In this document: piece after piece, positions 42,551 through 54,103 of the stretch
Layout: each line of letters opens with the position of its first letter
Numbering within the stretch: the stretch's first letter is position 1
DNA from: Saccharopolyspora gregorii
GTDB taxonomy: Bacteria; Actinomycetota; Actinomycetes; Mycobacteriales; Pseudonocardiaceae
Reading direction: 5' to 3'
DNA: 64,000 bases
Assembly: GCF_024734405.1 (NCBI RefSeq)
Contig: NZ_CP059556.1
Coordinates: forward strand, 1,984,001 to 2,048,000
Position numbers and translations under genes: made by a program
Notes under the pieces: model-generated
Databases searched by the model: none
What the model was told of the DNA's origin: nothing
Seen by the model: the letters and a program-made list of their open reading frames with translations, nothing else

Positions 42551-42665
42551 CCCGCCACTGTAGGTCGGGTCCGGGGTGTGGCGGCAGGGTTGAAATCCGG
42601 GGCGGGAGGTGGTGCGCGCCTCGGCCGGCGGCACGGTGTCGGTGGGGGCTCGTACCCTCGGGGAC

Positions 42666-44822
<2,157 letters not shown>

Positions 44823-44854
44823 GACCCGCCGCCCGCGCCGGAGCGGGCGGGGTC
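44823..44854 (+). terminator. Hairpin after uvrB
   Basis: CCGCCCGC and GCGGGCGG (8 bp, 6-nt loop) extended by GACCC/GGGTC with a bulge directly follow the uvrB stop. Confidence 0.7.
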
Positions 44855-45449
44855 AGGGCAAGCGGCGATCCGTCGCCGAGCCCTTGGCCGTCGGTGGTGT
44901 CCGGCGGCGCGCGTTCGCAGCGGGCTCGTCGTGGAACAGGGCGGCTCCGACCGGGGATCGGCGCGGGCGCTCGGCATCGTGACGTGTCGTTCGAGGGGGA
45001 AGTGGCGCTCCGCGGCGGCGCGGAACGCCGGTTCGACGGGGCTGTCATATCGACTGGTTCGCCGGCCAGGGACACCGGGGATGAGAGCGTCGCTGCGCTC
45101 GCTTTCGGCGCTTTCGTCCGGCGGGTCGTTCTCGTCGTTCGTGTTCGTGGAATATGACCGTCGTGAATGTGCGCGCATTCGGCGGCGGCAATTTCCGATC
45201 TTGATGACGTTGTAGATCTTTCCCCTTCGGGGTGGTCGAATTGTGCGCGCGGGCGGGTTCTCGCTGCTCCGCCGGTGGTCCGGGTGACTGCGCATTGGCC
45301 CGATCGGGTTTCACCGCCCGGCGGTATCGTCTTTCCGATAAAAGAGCGTTGACCGCTCGGTCCGGATCTTTGTAATCTCCTTTTCTCGCTCTTCCGGGTG
45401 CGGTGGGGAATTGACCGGGGGAGTCGTGCAGCGCGGATCGGGGGATCTC
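44855..45449. other. Gene-free stretch before the NTPase gene
   Basis: About 600 bp with lower G+C around 45130-45410 and no frame that carries a start, ribosome site and actinomycete codon bias. A small hairpin CCCC-TTC-GGGG lies near 45220. It probably contains the promoter of the NTPase - sensor pair; I cannot assign the hexamers safely. Confidence 0.4.
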
Positions 45450-47351
45450 ATGGTGCGGCACGCGAGCGGATCGTTGTGCGGACGCGAGCGGGAACTGCGG
45501 TTGGTCCGGGAATTCCTGGTGCGCCCGGAACGCGGCGGCATCCCGGTGAGCCGGCCGGTTCCCGTCCTCGTCTTCTGCGGTACCAGCGGTACCGGGAAGA
45601 CGGCGCTGCTCGACGAGCTCGCGGCCCGGATGGACGGCAACGTGCCGTGCGCCCGGCTGGACTGCGCGCGGATCGACGGTGCACCGGTGCCGCGGGTGCT
45701 GGCGGACCTCGCCGCTCAGCTGAGCAGGCCCTGCAAGGGCTACGGGATGCTGGAGTTCCCCCGATTCATCGCGGGGCACCTCGCGCTCGGGCCGCGCTTG
45801 GACCCCACCAGCCGGCCCGCGGCGCGCAGGCAGGTCGAGGAGTCGCTGGCCACCTACCCGAAGATCAGCGATCCGCCGGGATTCCTGGCCTCGCTCGCCG
45901 GCGGGACGGCCGCCGCGGTGGGCGGGAACCTGCCGGACCTGGTGCTGACCGGCATCAACGCGCTGCGGCGCGCCCGGTGGCAGTGGGGCGACGAACGGGC
46001 CTGGTACGGGCACCAGGACCGGGGCTTGGACCGCGATCCGGTGGACGTGCTGGTCGACCTCAACCGCAAGGCCCGCGCGGACGGGCCGGACGTCGCGCAG
46101 GAAGTGGGCGAAGTGCTGTGGGCCGCGTTCCTGGCGGACCTGCGGGACGGGTTCCGCAGCGGGTGGACGGCCGATCGCCGCATGCTGAACTGCGCCGTGC
46201 TGCTCGACGATGCGGACGCCGCACCGGAACTGCTGCGGGGACTGGAAGCCGCGCGCCGGCGGCGCGGGACGGCCGCGGCCGAGGACCCGGATCCGCTGAC
46301 CGCGGTGGCCACCGCGCACGTCGACCCGCTCGCGCGCGGCGGGCCGGTACCGATCGACGGCGCGGGCTACGCCGACCACCTCGCGCGCTCGGCGCAGCAC
46401 CGCAGGCACGGTTCGTACCCGGTGCTGCTCGGCGACCTCAGCGCGGACGCGGTCGCCGACATGGCGGCGCCGCTGAGCCCGGTGCTGGACAACTTCCGGC
46501 GCGCGGTCGCGATGCTGCACGGCTTCGCGCACGGGCACGCGCGCACCACCCGGATGCTGCTGGACGCCATCGCGGAGCAGGGCGCGGACCCGGCCGACCT
46601 GCACGGGTTGCTCGTGGGGCCGCTGCCTGCCGGGGCCGGTGCGGACCGGGTGGAGTCCCTCGCGCTGAAGGCGTTCCTGCGCGGCGTTCCGCTGACCGGC
46701 CTGGAAGATCTGATCACCTGCTCCGCGGCGCGGAACTTCGCGGAGGGGCAGCTGCTGGCGGAGTACCGGCCGATGCTGGCCTCGGCGGACCCGCGGCCGG
46801 TGGTGCTCGAAGCGGCGTGGTGGCCGTGCTCCGTCGACGCGGACCAGGTGATGGTCCCGGTGCTGCGCAGGCTGCTGCTGCGCAGGCTCGCCGCCCGCGG
46901 CCCGGGCGAGCGCGCCGATTGGGAGTCGGTGCACCGCTGGCTGCGCAGCCGCTGCGAGCAGGATCAGGACCTGGCCGGGGAGTTGCACTTCGCCTTGGCT
47001 CTCGGCGAGGTCGAGCAGGTGACGCGGCGGCTCGCGGACCAGCTGGACCAGCTGGACGCCGTGGCTTGGCTGGCCCTCCTGGGATCGGTGTGCTCGGCGC
47101 CCAGCCGGAGCACGAGCGCGCAAGCCCCCGGCGAGCGCGTCCGCGACCTGACCAGGTGGGTCACGCCGCGCGACCTGCCGGTGGCCCCGCTGGCCCGGCT
47201 CGTCGCCGCGAAGTGGGTGGCGGCCGACCCGCTCGGCGGCGCCCGCAAGCACGAGCTGAACAGCGAGATCGCAGTCGACCTCGACGACGTCGCGCCGTAC
47301 GCGCGCGACGGCCTCCCGGTGCTGCGGGCCGAGGCGGACAGGTACCGGTGA
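45450..47351 (+). CDS. Large P-loop NTPase (AAA/STAND-like), partner of the sensor protein
   Basis: From ATG 45450 the protein has 633 residues. It starts CGRERELRLVREFLV, the usual entry of STAND/AAA regulators, followed by Walker A GTSGTGKTALLDEL (Lys50), a hydrophobic ILLD-like strand (MLNCAVLLDDADAAPELLRG) as Walker B with LLDDAD, and a helical C-terminal half without repeats I can name. GTG 45426 and TTG 45411 are other starts. It lies 22 nt before a membrane-anchored binding-protein gene and is probably co-expressed. Role unknown: signalling or defence NTPase is inferred from fold alone. Confidence 0.75.
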   Translation: MVRHASGSLCGRERELRLVREFLVRPERGGIPVSRPVPVLVFCGTSGTGKTALLDELAARMDGNVPCARLDCARIDGAPVPRVLADLAAQLSRPCKGYGMLEFPRFIAGHLALGPRLDPTSRPAARRQVEESLATYPKISDPPGFLASLAGGTAAAVGGNLPDLVLTGINALRRARWQWGDERAWYGHQDRGLDRDPVDVLVDLNRKARADGPDVAQEVGEVLWAAFLADLRDGFRSGWTADRRMLNCAVLLDDADAAPELLRGLEAARRRRGTAAAEDPDPLTAVATAHVDPLARGGPVPIDGAGYADHLARSAQHRRHGSYPVLLGDLSADAVADMAAPLSPVLDNFRRAVAMLHGFAHGHARTTRMLLDAIAEQGADPADLHGLLVGPLPAGAGADRVESLALKAFLRGVPLTGLEDLITCSAARNFAEGQLLAEYRPMLASADPRPVVLEAAWWPCSVDADQVMVPVLRRLLLRRLAARGPGERADWESVHRWLRSRCEQDQDLAGELHFALALGEVEQVTRRLADQLDQLDAVAWLALLGSVCSAPSRSTSAQAPGERVRDLTRWVTPRDLPVAPLARLVAAKWVAADPLGGARKHELNSEIAVDLDDVAPYARDGLPVLRAEADRYR

Positions 47352-47373
47352 ACACCGGGGTGCAGGAGGAGCT

Positions 47374-48924
47374 GTGAACGCGGTGCTGGATACGAGCTTC
47401 ACCCGGCCGCCGTCGCACCGGGAGTCCACCCGACGGCGGTGGTGGCGCCGGCTGGCCGCGCTCCTGGCGGCCGCGTTGGTGTGCGGCGTGGTGGTGGCGG
47501 TCTACCAGAACGGGTGGCGAGCGGTGTCGTACGCGCACTGCGGCTCGGGCGACTGGGTGGGCCCGGCCGAGCTGCGCGCGGCCGGCGTCCCCGAGGACGA
47601 GGCGGGCGCCGCGGAGTGCATGGGCGTGTCGGCGTCGTCGAACTTCGGCGTCGACGCGCTGAGCCTGGTGATGACCAGGATCGACCGGCAGAACCGGGAG
47701 GCCGCGGCCGACCCGAACCGCGCCACGGTGACGGTGGGGGTCCTGACGCCGGTGCCGAAGCAAGCCTTCGGGGCCGCGTCCGAAGACCAGGTGCGCGACC
47801 TGCTCGAAGGCGCGGCCCAAGCGCAGCAGGACGTCAACGACGACCCCAAGGGCCCTGCCCTGCAGGTCGTGGTCGCCAACGAGGGATCCGGCGAGCAGGG
47901 GTGGGCGCCGGTCGTCGATCAGCTGAAGCGGCGCACCGCGGCGGAGTCCCCGCTGGTCGCGGTCACCGGGCTCGGGGTGAGCACCAAGGAGACCCTGCTG
48001 GGGGCGCACTCGCTCGCGGACGCCGAGATCCCGATGGTGGGCGCGGTGCTCACCGCCAACGGGTTGAACGCGCGCGGGGTGGTGGAGGGGTTCGACGCCG
48101 GGGAGGACGTGCCGAGCGGTCGGATCGACGGGTTCTTCCTCGTCAGCCCGAACAACCGGCGGGAGGCGGAAGCGCTGGCGGACCAGCTCGCGGACGAGCG
48201 GGGGACGTCGTCCTACCAGCTGGTCAAGGATCTCAACCGGGACGACTTCTACACGGTCGGCCTGGCGAACGCCCTGCAGGACGCGTTCAGGGACGGGGTG
48301 GACCGGTTCCCGATCACGTTCGCCGGGGACGCCGGCGAGGGCGAGATCGCGTTCTCGTTGGAGGATGCGGCCAAGCGCGCGTGCTCGAACAAGGGTGACG
48401 CGGTGCTGTACGGGGGGCGGTCCTCGCAACTGCTGCCGTTCCTGAAGCAGCTGGCGGCGGACTGCCCGCGCCACACCACGGTGATCACCGGTTCGGACGC
48501 CGCGAGTCTGGACCCGGCGGACGTGCCCGCCGACGTCCGGGTGGTCTACGCGGCGCTGGCCGACCCGGATGCGCTCGGGTCACCTGGGTTCAACCCGCAG
48601 GCCGCGAAGCGGTTCGGCGAGTTCCGGGAGAGGTTCGCCGACCCGGCACGTCTCGCCAACGGCTGGGCGATCATGGAGTACGACGCGATGAAGGTCGCGG
48701 CCGCGGGCATCGCGGAGGCCGTCCAGGGCGATCAGCAGGCGGTCCCGACGCCGAACTCGGTGCGCGGGCGGATCGGCGGCCACATCAGCCCGAACTACCA
48801 GATCGACGGCGCGGGTGATTCCTTCTACTTCGACGAGGACACCGGTGAGCCGCGCGGCCGGGCGATCCAGATCGTGGAGATCGAGGACCAGAAACGAACA
48901 CCCGTGCGCAACTACCCGGGCTGA
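47374..48924 (+). CDS. Membrane-anchored type 1 periplasmic-binding-like protein
   Basis: The 516-residue protein has a basic cytoplasmic start, one membrane helix (LAALLAAALVCGVVVAVYQ, residues about 28-47) and an extracytoplasmic part of the branched-chain amino-acid receptor type (TVTVGVLTPVPKQ, VVANEGSGEQGWAP, VAVTGLGVSTKETLLGA, IPMVGAVLTANGL, then TTVITGSDAASL). It is not a lipoprotein: no lipobox. GTG 47374 has GGAGGAG upstream. No ABC permease is nearby; the partner is the cytosolic NTPase, so sensing rather than transport is likely. Confidence 0.8.
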   Translation: MNAVLDTSFTRPPSHRESTRRRWWRRLAALLAAALVCGVVVAVYQNGWRAVSYAHCGSGDWVGPAELRAAGVPEDEAGAAECMGVSASSNFGVDALSLVMTRIDRQNREAAADPNRATVTVGVLTPVPKQAFGAASEDQVRDLLEGAAQAQQDVNDDPKGPALQVVVANEGSGEQGWAPVVDQLKRRTAAESPLVAVTGLGVSTKETLLGAHSLADAEIPMVGAVLTANGLNARGVVEGFDAGEDVPSGRIDGFFLVSPNNRREAEALADQLADERGTSSYQLVKDLNRDDFYTVGLANALQDAFRDGVDRFPITFAGDAGEGEIAFSLEDAAKRACSNKGDAVLYGGRSSQLLPFLKQLAADCPRHTTVITGSDAASLDPADVPADVRVVYAALADPDALGSPGFNPQAAKRFGEFRERFADPARLANGWAIMEYDAMKVAAAGIAEAVQGDQQAVPTPNSVRGRIGGHISPNYQIDGAGDSFYFDEDTGEPRGRAIQIVEIEDQKRTPVRNYPG

Positions 48925-48941
48925 CCCGAGTCGCACGCGAA

Positions 48942-48965
48942 CGCCCGGGGCCGCAGCCCCGGGCG
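48942..48965. terminator. GC hairpin terminator
   Basis: CGCCCGGGGC and GCCCCGGGCG (10 bp) around CGCA lie between the convergent sensor and acyl-CoA dehydrogenase genes. Confidence 0.8.
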
Positions 48966-48980
48966 CCGCGCCGCACCACC

Positions 48981-50165
48981 TCACGCGAAGGCGCTGAGCC
49001 CGGTGATGGACTTGCCGACGATGAGGGTGTTCATCTCCCGGCTGCCCTCGAAGGAGTAGACTGCTTCGGCGTCGGCGAAGAACTTCGCGACCTCGTAGTC
49101 GAGGACGATGCCGTTGCCGCCGAACAGCTCCCGCGCCCAGGCGACGACCTCGCGCATCCGGGTGGTGGTGAACGCCTTGGCCAGCGCGGCCTGCTCGGCG
49201 CCCGCCTGGCCCTGCTCGGTGAGCTGGTTGAGCCGGACCACCATGCCGAACATGGCGGTGATGTTGCCGAGCATCTTCACCAGCAGGTCCTGGATCATCT
49301 GGAACCCGCCGATGGGCTTGCCGAACTGCTCGCGGCTCACCGCGTACTCGCGGGCGAGCTCGTAGGCGCGCATCGCCAGCCCGAGCGCCTGCCAGGCGAC
49401 GCCGCCGCGGGTGCGGGCGAGGACCTTCGCGGTGTCCCGGAAGCTGTTGATGTTCTGCAGCCGGTCGGCCTCCGGCACCCGCGCGTCCGCGAAGACGATG
49501 TCGGCGTTCTGCACGGTGCGCAGCGCGATCTTGCCTTCGATCTTGGTGGCGGTGACGCCGGGTGTGTCCTTGCCGACGACGAAGCCCTTCACCTGGCCGT
49601 CGGCCTCGTCGCGGGCCCACACCACGATGAGGTCGGCGAAGGTGCCGTTGCCGATCCAGCGCTTGGCGCCGTTGAGCACCCACTCGTCGCCTTCGCGCCG
49701 CGCGGTGGTGCGCATGCCGCCCGCGACGTCGGAGCCGCCCTCGGGTTCGGTGAGCGCGAACGCGCCGATCTTGCGCATGGCGACCATGTCCGGCATCCAG
49801 CGGTCCCGCTGCTCTTGGTCGCCGCCGCCCTGGATGCTGCCCATCGCGAGTCCGGTGTGGACACCGGAGAACACGGCCAGCGACGGGTCGATGCGGTTGA
49901 GCTCGATGCTGAGGAAACCGGGGAACAGGGAGCTGCGCTCCTTGCCGTCGCCGTGCTCGGGGTACTGGTAACCGGCGAGGCCGAGCTTGGCGAACTTCTC
50001 GATGGCCTCGAACGGGAATTCCGCCTTGTCCCAGGCCGGGTTGGCCAGCGGGGCGATCTCGCGCTGCAAGTAATCGCGGATCTCGGCGAGTTCGGCGCGC
50101 TCGGAGTCGCTGAGCAGCTCGGCGTAGCCGAAGAAGTCCGGGTCGGTGCTGATCTTCTTGGGCAT
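48981..50165 (-). CDS. Acyl-CoA dehydrogenase (glutaryl-CoA dehydrogenase-like)
   Basis: The 394-residue flavoenzyme has FALTEPEGGSDVAGG, WVLNGAKRWIGNGTFADL, the REQFGKPIGGFQMIQ helix and a C-terminal EVAKFFADAEAVYSFEGSRE, in which the Glu of YSFEGSREMNT is the usual base of the glutaryl/isovaleryl type. ATG 50165 starts at MPKKISTDPDF. It is the last gene of a four-gene minus-strand operon with a CoA transferase, an acetoacetate decarboxylase-like protein and a hydroxyacyl-CoA dehydrogenase. Substrate unproven. Confidence 0.93.
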   Translation of the reverse strand: MPKKISTDPDFFGYAELLSDSERAELAEIRDYLQREIAPLANPAWDKAEFPFEAIEKFAKLGLAGYQYPEHGDGKERSSLFPGFLSIELNRIDPSLAVFSGVHTGLAMGSIQGGGDQEQRDRWMPDMVAMRKIGAFALTEPEGGSDVAGGMRTTARREGDEWVLNGAKRWIGNGTFADLIVVWARDEADGQVKGFVVGKDTPGVTATKIEGKIALRTVQNADIVFADARVPEADRLQNINSFRDTAKVLARTRGGVAWQALGLAMRAYELAREYAVSREQFGKPIGGFQMIQDLLVKMLGNITAMFGMVVRLNQLTEQGQAGAEQAALAKAFTTTRMREVVAWARELFGGNGIVLDYEVAKFFADAEAVYSFEGSREMNTLIVGKSITGLSAFA

Positions 50166-50212
50166 CGTGGCCCTCTCTCTGCGAGTGGCGGGGCGGCGTG
50201 CGCCCCGGCCGG

Positions 50213-51178
50213 TCAGTTCTGTTCCGCGCCGTCCGCTTCCGCGGCCAGCGCGGCGTTGATGGCGTTGTGCTTGCGGTCGCGGGTTTCGGAGCGCTCCAGG
50301 TAGGCGTGCGGGCCGGATCCGTAGGCGGATTCGATCTGGCCGACGAGCTCCTCGACGGCGGCGGGCGTCAGCTCGGGGCGTCCCAGCCCCTTCCACTGCT
50401 CGGCCATCCGCAGCCCGAGGTGGCCCATCATGTGCCGGATCCCGCCGGGACCGCCGCCGAGGTGGAAGCTTTCGAACGGGCCGATCGTGGCGTAGCGGCC
50501 GCCGAGCGACGCCTTCATCACGGTGTCCAGTTCGGACGCCGAGACGACGCCGTCCAGCACCAGGCTGATGGCCTCCTGCATGATCGCGCCCTGCAACCGG
50601 TTCGCGGCGAAGCCGGGGACCTCCTTGTGCAACCGCACTGGGGTCTTGCCGAGCTCGCGGTAGAACTCGACCGTCGCCCGCACCACGTCCTCGCCGGTGC
50701 GCTCGCCCGGCACCACCTCGACCAGCGGCACCACGTGCGGCGGGTTGAACGGGTGCGCGATGAGCACCCGCGCCGCCACCTCGGCGGGCAGCTGCTCGGC
50801 GATGTCGGTGGCCACGATGCCGGAGCTCGACGAGGCCAGCACCGCGCAGGAGGGGGCGTGCTCGGCGATCTCGGCGAACAGCTCCTGCTTGAAGTCCAGC
50901 CGCTCCGGGCCGTTCTCCTGCACCAGGTCGACGTCCCGCACCGCCTCCGGCATCGAGGACGTCACCTCGATGCGGGTCAGCAGGTCGGCGGCCGCAGCGC
51001 CCGGGATGCCCGCGGCGATCGACGGCATGGCCTCGCCGAGCACCGCCGCCAGGTCCTCGCGCGGGTCGGTCAGCCGCACCCGCATGCCGCGGGCGGCGAA
51101 CAGCGCGGCCCAGGACAGGCCGATGGTGCCCGCGCCGACCACCGCGACCGACTTCCCCCGGAGGTCGTTGCTCGTCAT
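50213..51178 (-). CDS. 3-hydroxyacyl-CoA dehydrogenase family protein
   Basis: The 321-residue protein has the NAD site VAVVGAGTIGLSWAALFAAR, the catalytic-type SSSSGI and AHPFNPPHVVPLVEVVPG stretch with His, and GFAANRLQGAIMQEA in the helical C-terminal half. It resembles L-carnitine/3-hydroxybutyryl dehydrogenases of this length. ATG 51178 lies 14 nt after the decarboxylase-like gene. It oxidises a 3-hydroxyacyl substrate in the operon's pathway. Confidence 0.92.
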   Translation of the reverse strand: MTSNDLRGKSVAVVGAGTIGLSWAALFAARGMRVRLTDPREDLAAVLGEAMPSIAAGIPGAAAADLLTRIEVTSSMPEAVRDVDLVQENGPERLDFKQELFAEIAEHAPSCAVLASSSSGIVATDIAEQLPAEVAARVLIAHPFNPPHVVPLVEVVPGERTGEDVVRATVEFYRELGKTPVRLHKEVPGFAANRLQGAIMQEAISLVLDGVVSASELDTVMKASLGGRYATIGPFESFHLGGGPGGIRHMMGHLGLRMAEQWKGLGRPELTPAAVEELVGQIESAYGSGPHAYLERSETRDRKHNAINAALAAEADGAEQN

Positions 51179-51192
51179 GGGATTTCGCTCCT

Positions 51193-51930
51193 TCACTCGG
51201 CGAGGTAATCGTGGACCGGGGTCGCGGCGCCGAGCGTCAGGTCGGTGACGACGTGGCTGGCGGAGACGACCTCGCGCACCGGCAGGTCCGCCAGCGGCGC
51301 CAGCACGTGCTCGAACAGCTGGAGCCGGGCCGGGCCGGTGTGGGCTTCCTTGACGGTGATGTCGGTGATCTGCGAGCGGATCAGCTCGCACACCCGGGGT
51401 TCCCGCCCGTAGCCGGGGACGATCTTGAGCATGAACGAGGGCACCGTGATCTCGGCCTTCGCCCGCTCCAGGTCCATCGGGTGGTGCTTGTAGCCCATGG
51501 TCGCGGTGGCGACCCGCTGCGTGCCGTAGTCCAGGGTGCCCACCAGCGCCCCCTGGTCGGGGAACAGCGCGGGCGAGCCCAGCACCTTCGGGTAGGCGCT
51601 GGCCTCGCGGCCGGCGGCGGTGGCGGCGAAGTTGTCCAGGTACATGGCGTGCAGGTACTCGCCGCGCTCGGCGCCGAGGCGCACCGGGATCGCCTGGCCG
51701 CACTCCACGTACGGGCCGAACGAGGTGACCTCGCCCATCTTCATGATCTCGAACCGCACCAGCGGCTCATCGATCTCCAGCGGCTCCGGCACCACGGCGC
51801 GCAGCGCCTCCGGGTCGGTCCGGTACACGACGTTGAGGTATTCGCGGTCGGTGAACCGGGGGACCGCCGCGGCGTAGGCGGGCGCGGTGAGCGGAGTGGT
51901 GGGGCTCTGCAGGATCTGCTCGCGGTTCAA
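51193..51930 (-). CDS. Acetoacetate decarboxylase-family protein
   Basis: The 245-residue protein follows the ADC pattern: FTDREYLNVVYRTDPEALRA, VPEPLEIDEPLVRFEIMKM, YLHAMYLDNFAATAAGREA and YPKVLGSPALF with a Lys-type Schiff-base region. TTG 51930 is chosen since GAAGGAG lies 8 nt upstream; longer in-frame starts overlap that site. In many operons such proteins act on other keto acids or as hydratase/aldolases, so true acetoacetate activity is uncertain. Confidence 0.85.
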   Translation of the reverse strand: MNREQILQSPTTPLTAPAYAAAVPRFTDREYLNVVYRTDPEALRAVVPEPLEIDEPLVRFEIMKMGEVTSFGPYVECGQAIPVRLGAERGEYLHAMYLDNFAATAAGREASAYPKVLGSPALFPDQGALVGTLDYGTQRVATATMGYKHHPMDLERAKAEITVPSFMLKIVPGYGREPRVCELIRSQITDITVKEAHTGPARLQLFEHVLAPLADLPVREVVSASHVVTDLTLGAATPVHDYLAE

Positions 51931-51994
51931 CGACCGGTCTCCTTCGTGCACGGGTGGTGGAGGTGGAATTCCCCGGTGGGTGCTGCGGCAAAGC

Positions 51995-53182
51995 TCACCG
52001 ATGGTCGAGCTCGCGCAGCACCTCGTCGGTGTGCTGGCCGGGCAGCGGCGCGTGGCTGCGGATCGAGGCGGGGGTGGCCGAGAAGTTCACCGGCACCCCG
52101 ATGGCCCGGTAGGCGCCTTCGCTGGGGTGCTCGGCCAGGTCGAGCAGGTGGCCGCCGCGGACGTAGTCGTCGGCTGCCGCGTCGTCGAGCTTGAGCACCG
52201 GCCCGACCGGGATGCTGTGCTTGGTGCACACGTCGATCCACTCGGCGGTGGTCAGGTTCGGGGTGACCGACTCGATCATCTCGGCGAGCGCCTCGCCGTC
52301 GCTGATGGCGTCCAGGATCTCGCCGTTGACCCGCGGGTCCTCCGCGAGGTCGGAGCGCCCGGCCGCGTGGAACAGGTCGCGGCAGTTCTGCGGGCTGTAG
52401 GGGATGATCATCGCGTGGCCGTCCTTGGTGGGACGGGCCCGGTGCCCCTTGTTCATCGAGGGGGCGAACCCGGTGGGGCCCATCGGCGGCTCGAACGCGG
52501 CGCCCTGCAGATGCTCGACCAGGTTGAACGCGAGCAGCGTGTCGGCCATCGGCACCTCGACCAGCTGACCCTCGCCGGTGGCGCGCTGGTGGTGCAGCGC
52601 GGCGAGCGCGGTGTAGACGATGGTCAGCGCCGCGACCTTGTCGGCGAAGATGCTGGGCAGCACGACGGGGGCACCGATGTCCCCGGACCGCGCGGCGAGG
52701 TCCAGCAGCCCGGACGCGGCCTGCACGGTCTCGTCGTAGGCGGCGAGGTCGGCGCGGTCGGAGTCGGGGCGGAAGCCCTGCGCGTGCGCGTAGATGAGGT
52801 GCGGGAACTCCTCGGCGAGGCTCTGGTGGTCCATGCCGAGCCTGCGCAGCGCACCGATCCGCATGTTGGTGATGAGGATGTCCGCGCCGCCGATGAGCTC
52901 CAGCGCCGTGGCGTGGTCGGCCTCGTCCTTCAGGTTCAGCGCCACGCTGCGCTTGTTGCGGTTGACGTTGAGGTTCAGCGGTGTCATGCCCGGGGTGCGG
53001 TGCAGGGTGCCGTTGCGGACGGTGTCCTTCGGCGACTCGATCTTGATGACGTCGGCGCCGAGGTCGCCGAGAATCTGGGCCGCGTACGGGCCCATCACCA
53101 CGGTGGCCATGTCGATGACCCGGACACCTGCCAGCGGGCCGGTCCGGCCCGAGGTGGCGGGTGCGTCGGCGGGGGCTGTCAT
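51995..53182 (-). CDS. CaiB/BaiF-type (class III) CoA transferase
   Basis: The 395-residue protein starts its domain with GVRVIDMATVVMGPYAAQIL and has GADVIKIESP, NRNKRSVALNLKD, the catalytic-type Asp region YDETVQAASGLLDL and MADTLLAFNL. It activates a carboxylic acid to its CoA ester using another acyl-CoA. ATG 53182 (GAGAGGAAG upstream) opens the operon CoA transferase - decarboxylase-like - hydroxyacyl dehydrogenase - acyl-CoA dehydrogenase. The promoter must lie in 53183-53428, opposite the DUF6461 gene. Confidence 0.93.
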   Translation of the reverse strand: MTAPADAPATSGRTGPLAGVRVIDMATVVMGPYAAQILGDLGADVIKIESPKDTVRNGTLHRTPGMTPLNLNVNRNKRSVALNLKDEADHATALELIGGADILITNMRIGALRRLGMDHQSLAEEFPHLIYAHAQGFRPDSDRADLAAYDETVQAASGLLDLAARSGDIGAPVVLPSIFADKVAALTIVYTALAALHHQRATGEGQLVEVPMADTLLAFNLVEHLQGAAFEPPMGPTGFAPSMNKGHRARPTKDGHAMIIPYSPQNCRDLFHAAGRSDLAEDPRVNGEILDAISDGEALAEMIESVTPNLTTAEWIDVCTKHSIPVGPVLKLDDAAADDYVRGGHLLDLAEHPSEGAYRAIGVPVNFSATPASIRSHAPLPGQHTDEVLRELDHR

Positions 53183-53428
53183 GGCTGCGGACTTCCTCTC
53201 GCGCGGTTTCATTAGCTTCACTAACGACGCTACGAGCGGGTTCCGGGAGGGGCAATCGATCGGTGCGCCCGATCGGAGAACAACGGCGTGACCGCGGCGG
53301 TCACGCCATTGCGGGGCGCTGACCAGCGGTTTCGCCGGAGCGGTCCGCCCGTGCGGTCCCGCCGGACGATCCGCTGTCGGTGGTGGCGACCACAATGATC
53401 GGCACACCGCTCGAACCGAGGAGGCGCA

Positions 53429-54103
53429 GTGCTGACCACGCCGGGATTCCCCGCCGGAACGCTGGACGACGAGGGCTGTCCGGTCTGGACGACCTCGCTG
53501 TACGGGCCCGACCACCTGATGTTCTACCTGGTGCGGGACCTCGAACCCGCCGCCGCGCTGGAAGTGCTCGGCGCCGACCCGGCACGTGCCGTGCCCTGCG
53601 CGCTCCCCGCCGAAGCCTCGGCCGGACTCGACGCCCGCTCGCTGCCCGCCACCGTGCTCGACTCCGAAGCGGAGACCGTGCTGCTGGCCGGGCGGGTGCG
53701 CGGCTGGACCTTCGTCATGGACGACGCGAACACCACCGAAGACCTCGGCGACGACCCCGCCGCGGCGCTCTCCGCCGCGGCGGGCGGACCGGCGGTGTCG
53801 CTGCACATCGACATCAACGCCCTCAACCGGCTCCGCTACGCCGAGGACGGGGTGCCGGTGTTCGAGACCGACTTCGACAACGTGGAGAGCGACGTGGCCG
53901 AACTGCCCGCCGGCGCGCCCGCGGTCGTGCGCGCCGCGATCGACGCCGCCGGGAACCTCGACGAGCTCATCGAGGACGACGAGGACGACCCGGACCGCCG
54001 CGACCACGCGTTCCTCGACCGCCTGGCCTGCGCCTTGGCCGGAGCGAACTGGACCTACGACGAACTGCGCGCAGCGGACTTGATCGCTGTTGAGCTGGAC
54101 TGA
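53429..54103 (+). CDS. DUF6461-like actinobacterial protein
   Basis: GTG 53429 behind GAGGAGG opens a 224-residue acidic protein with GWTFVMDDANTTEDLG and an acidic run near residue 180. The pattern matches small single-domain proteins annotated DUF6461 in actinomycetes; that name is from memory. No membrane segment, no catalytic motif visible. It stands alone, divergent from the CoA operon and followed by the dispersed repeat. Confidence 0.7.
   Translation: MLTTPGFPAGTLDDEGCPVWTTSLYGPDHLMFYLVRDLEPAAALEVLGADPARAVPCALPAEASAGLDARSLPATVLDSEAETVLLAGRVRGWTFVMDDANTTEDLGDDPAAALSAAAGGPAVSLHIDINALNRLRYAEDGVPVFETDFDNVESDVAELPAGAPAVVRAAIDAAGNLDELIEDDEDDPDRRDHAFLDRLACALAGANWTYDELRAADLIAVELD

Noticed and set aside
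44855-45449. Small open frames in the 600-bp gap before the NTPase gene
   Set aside because: None has a convincing ribosome site, codon bias or recognisable product.
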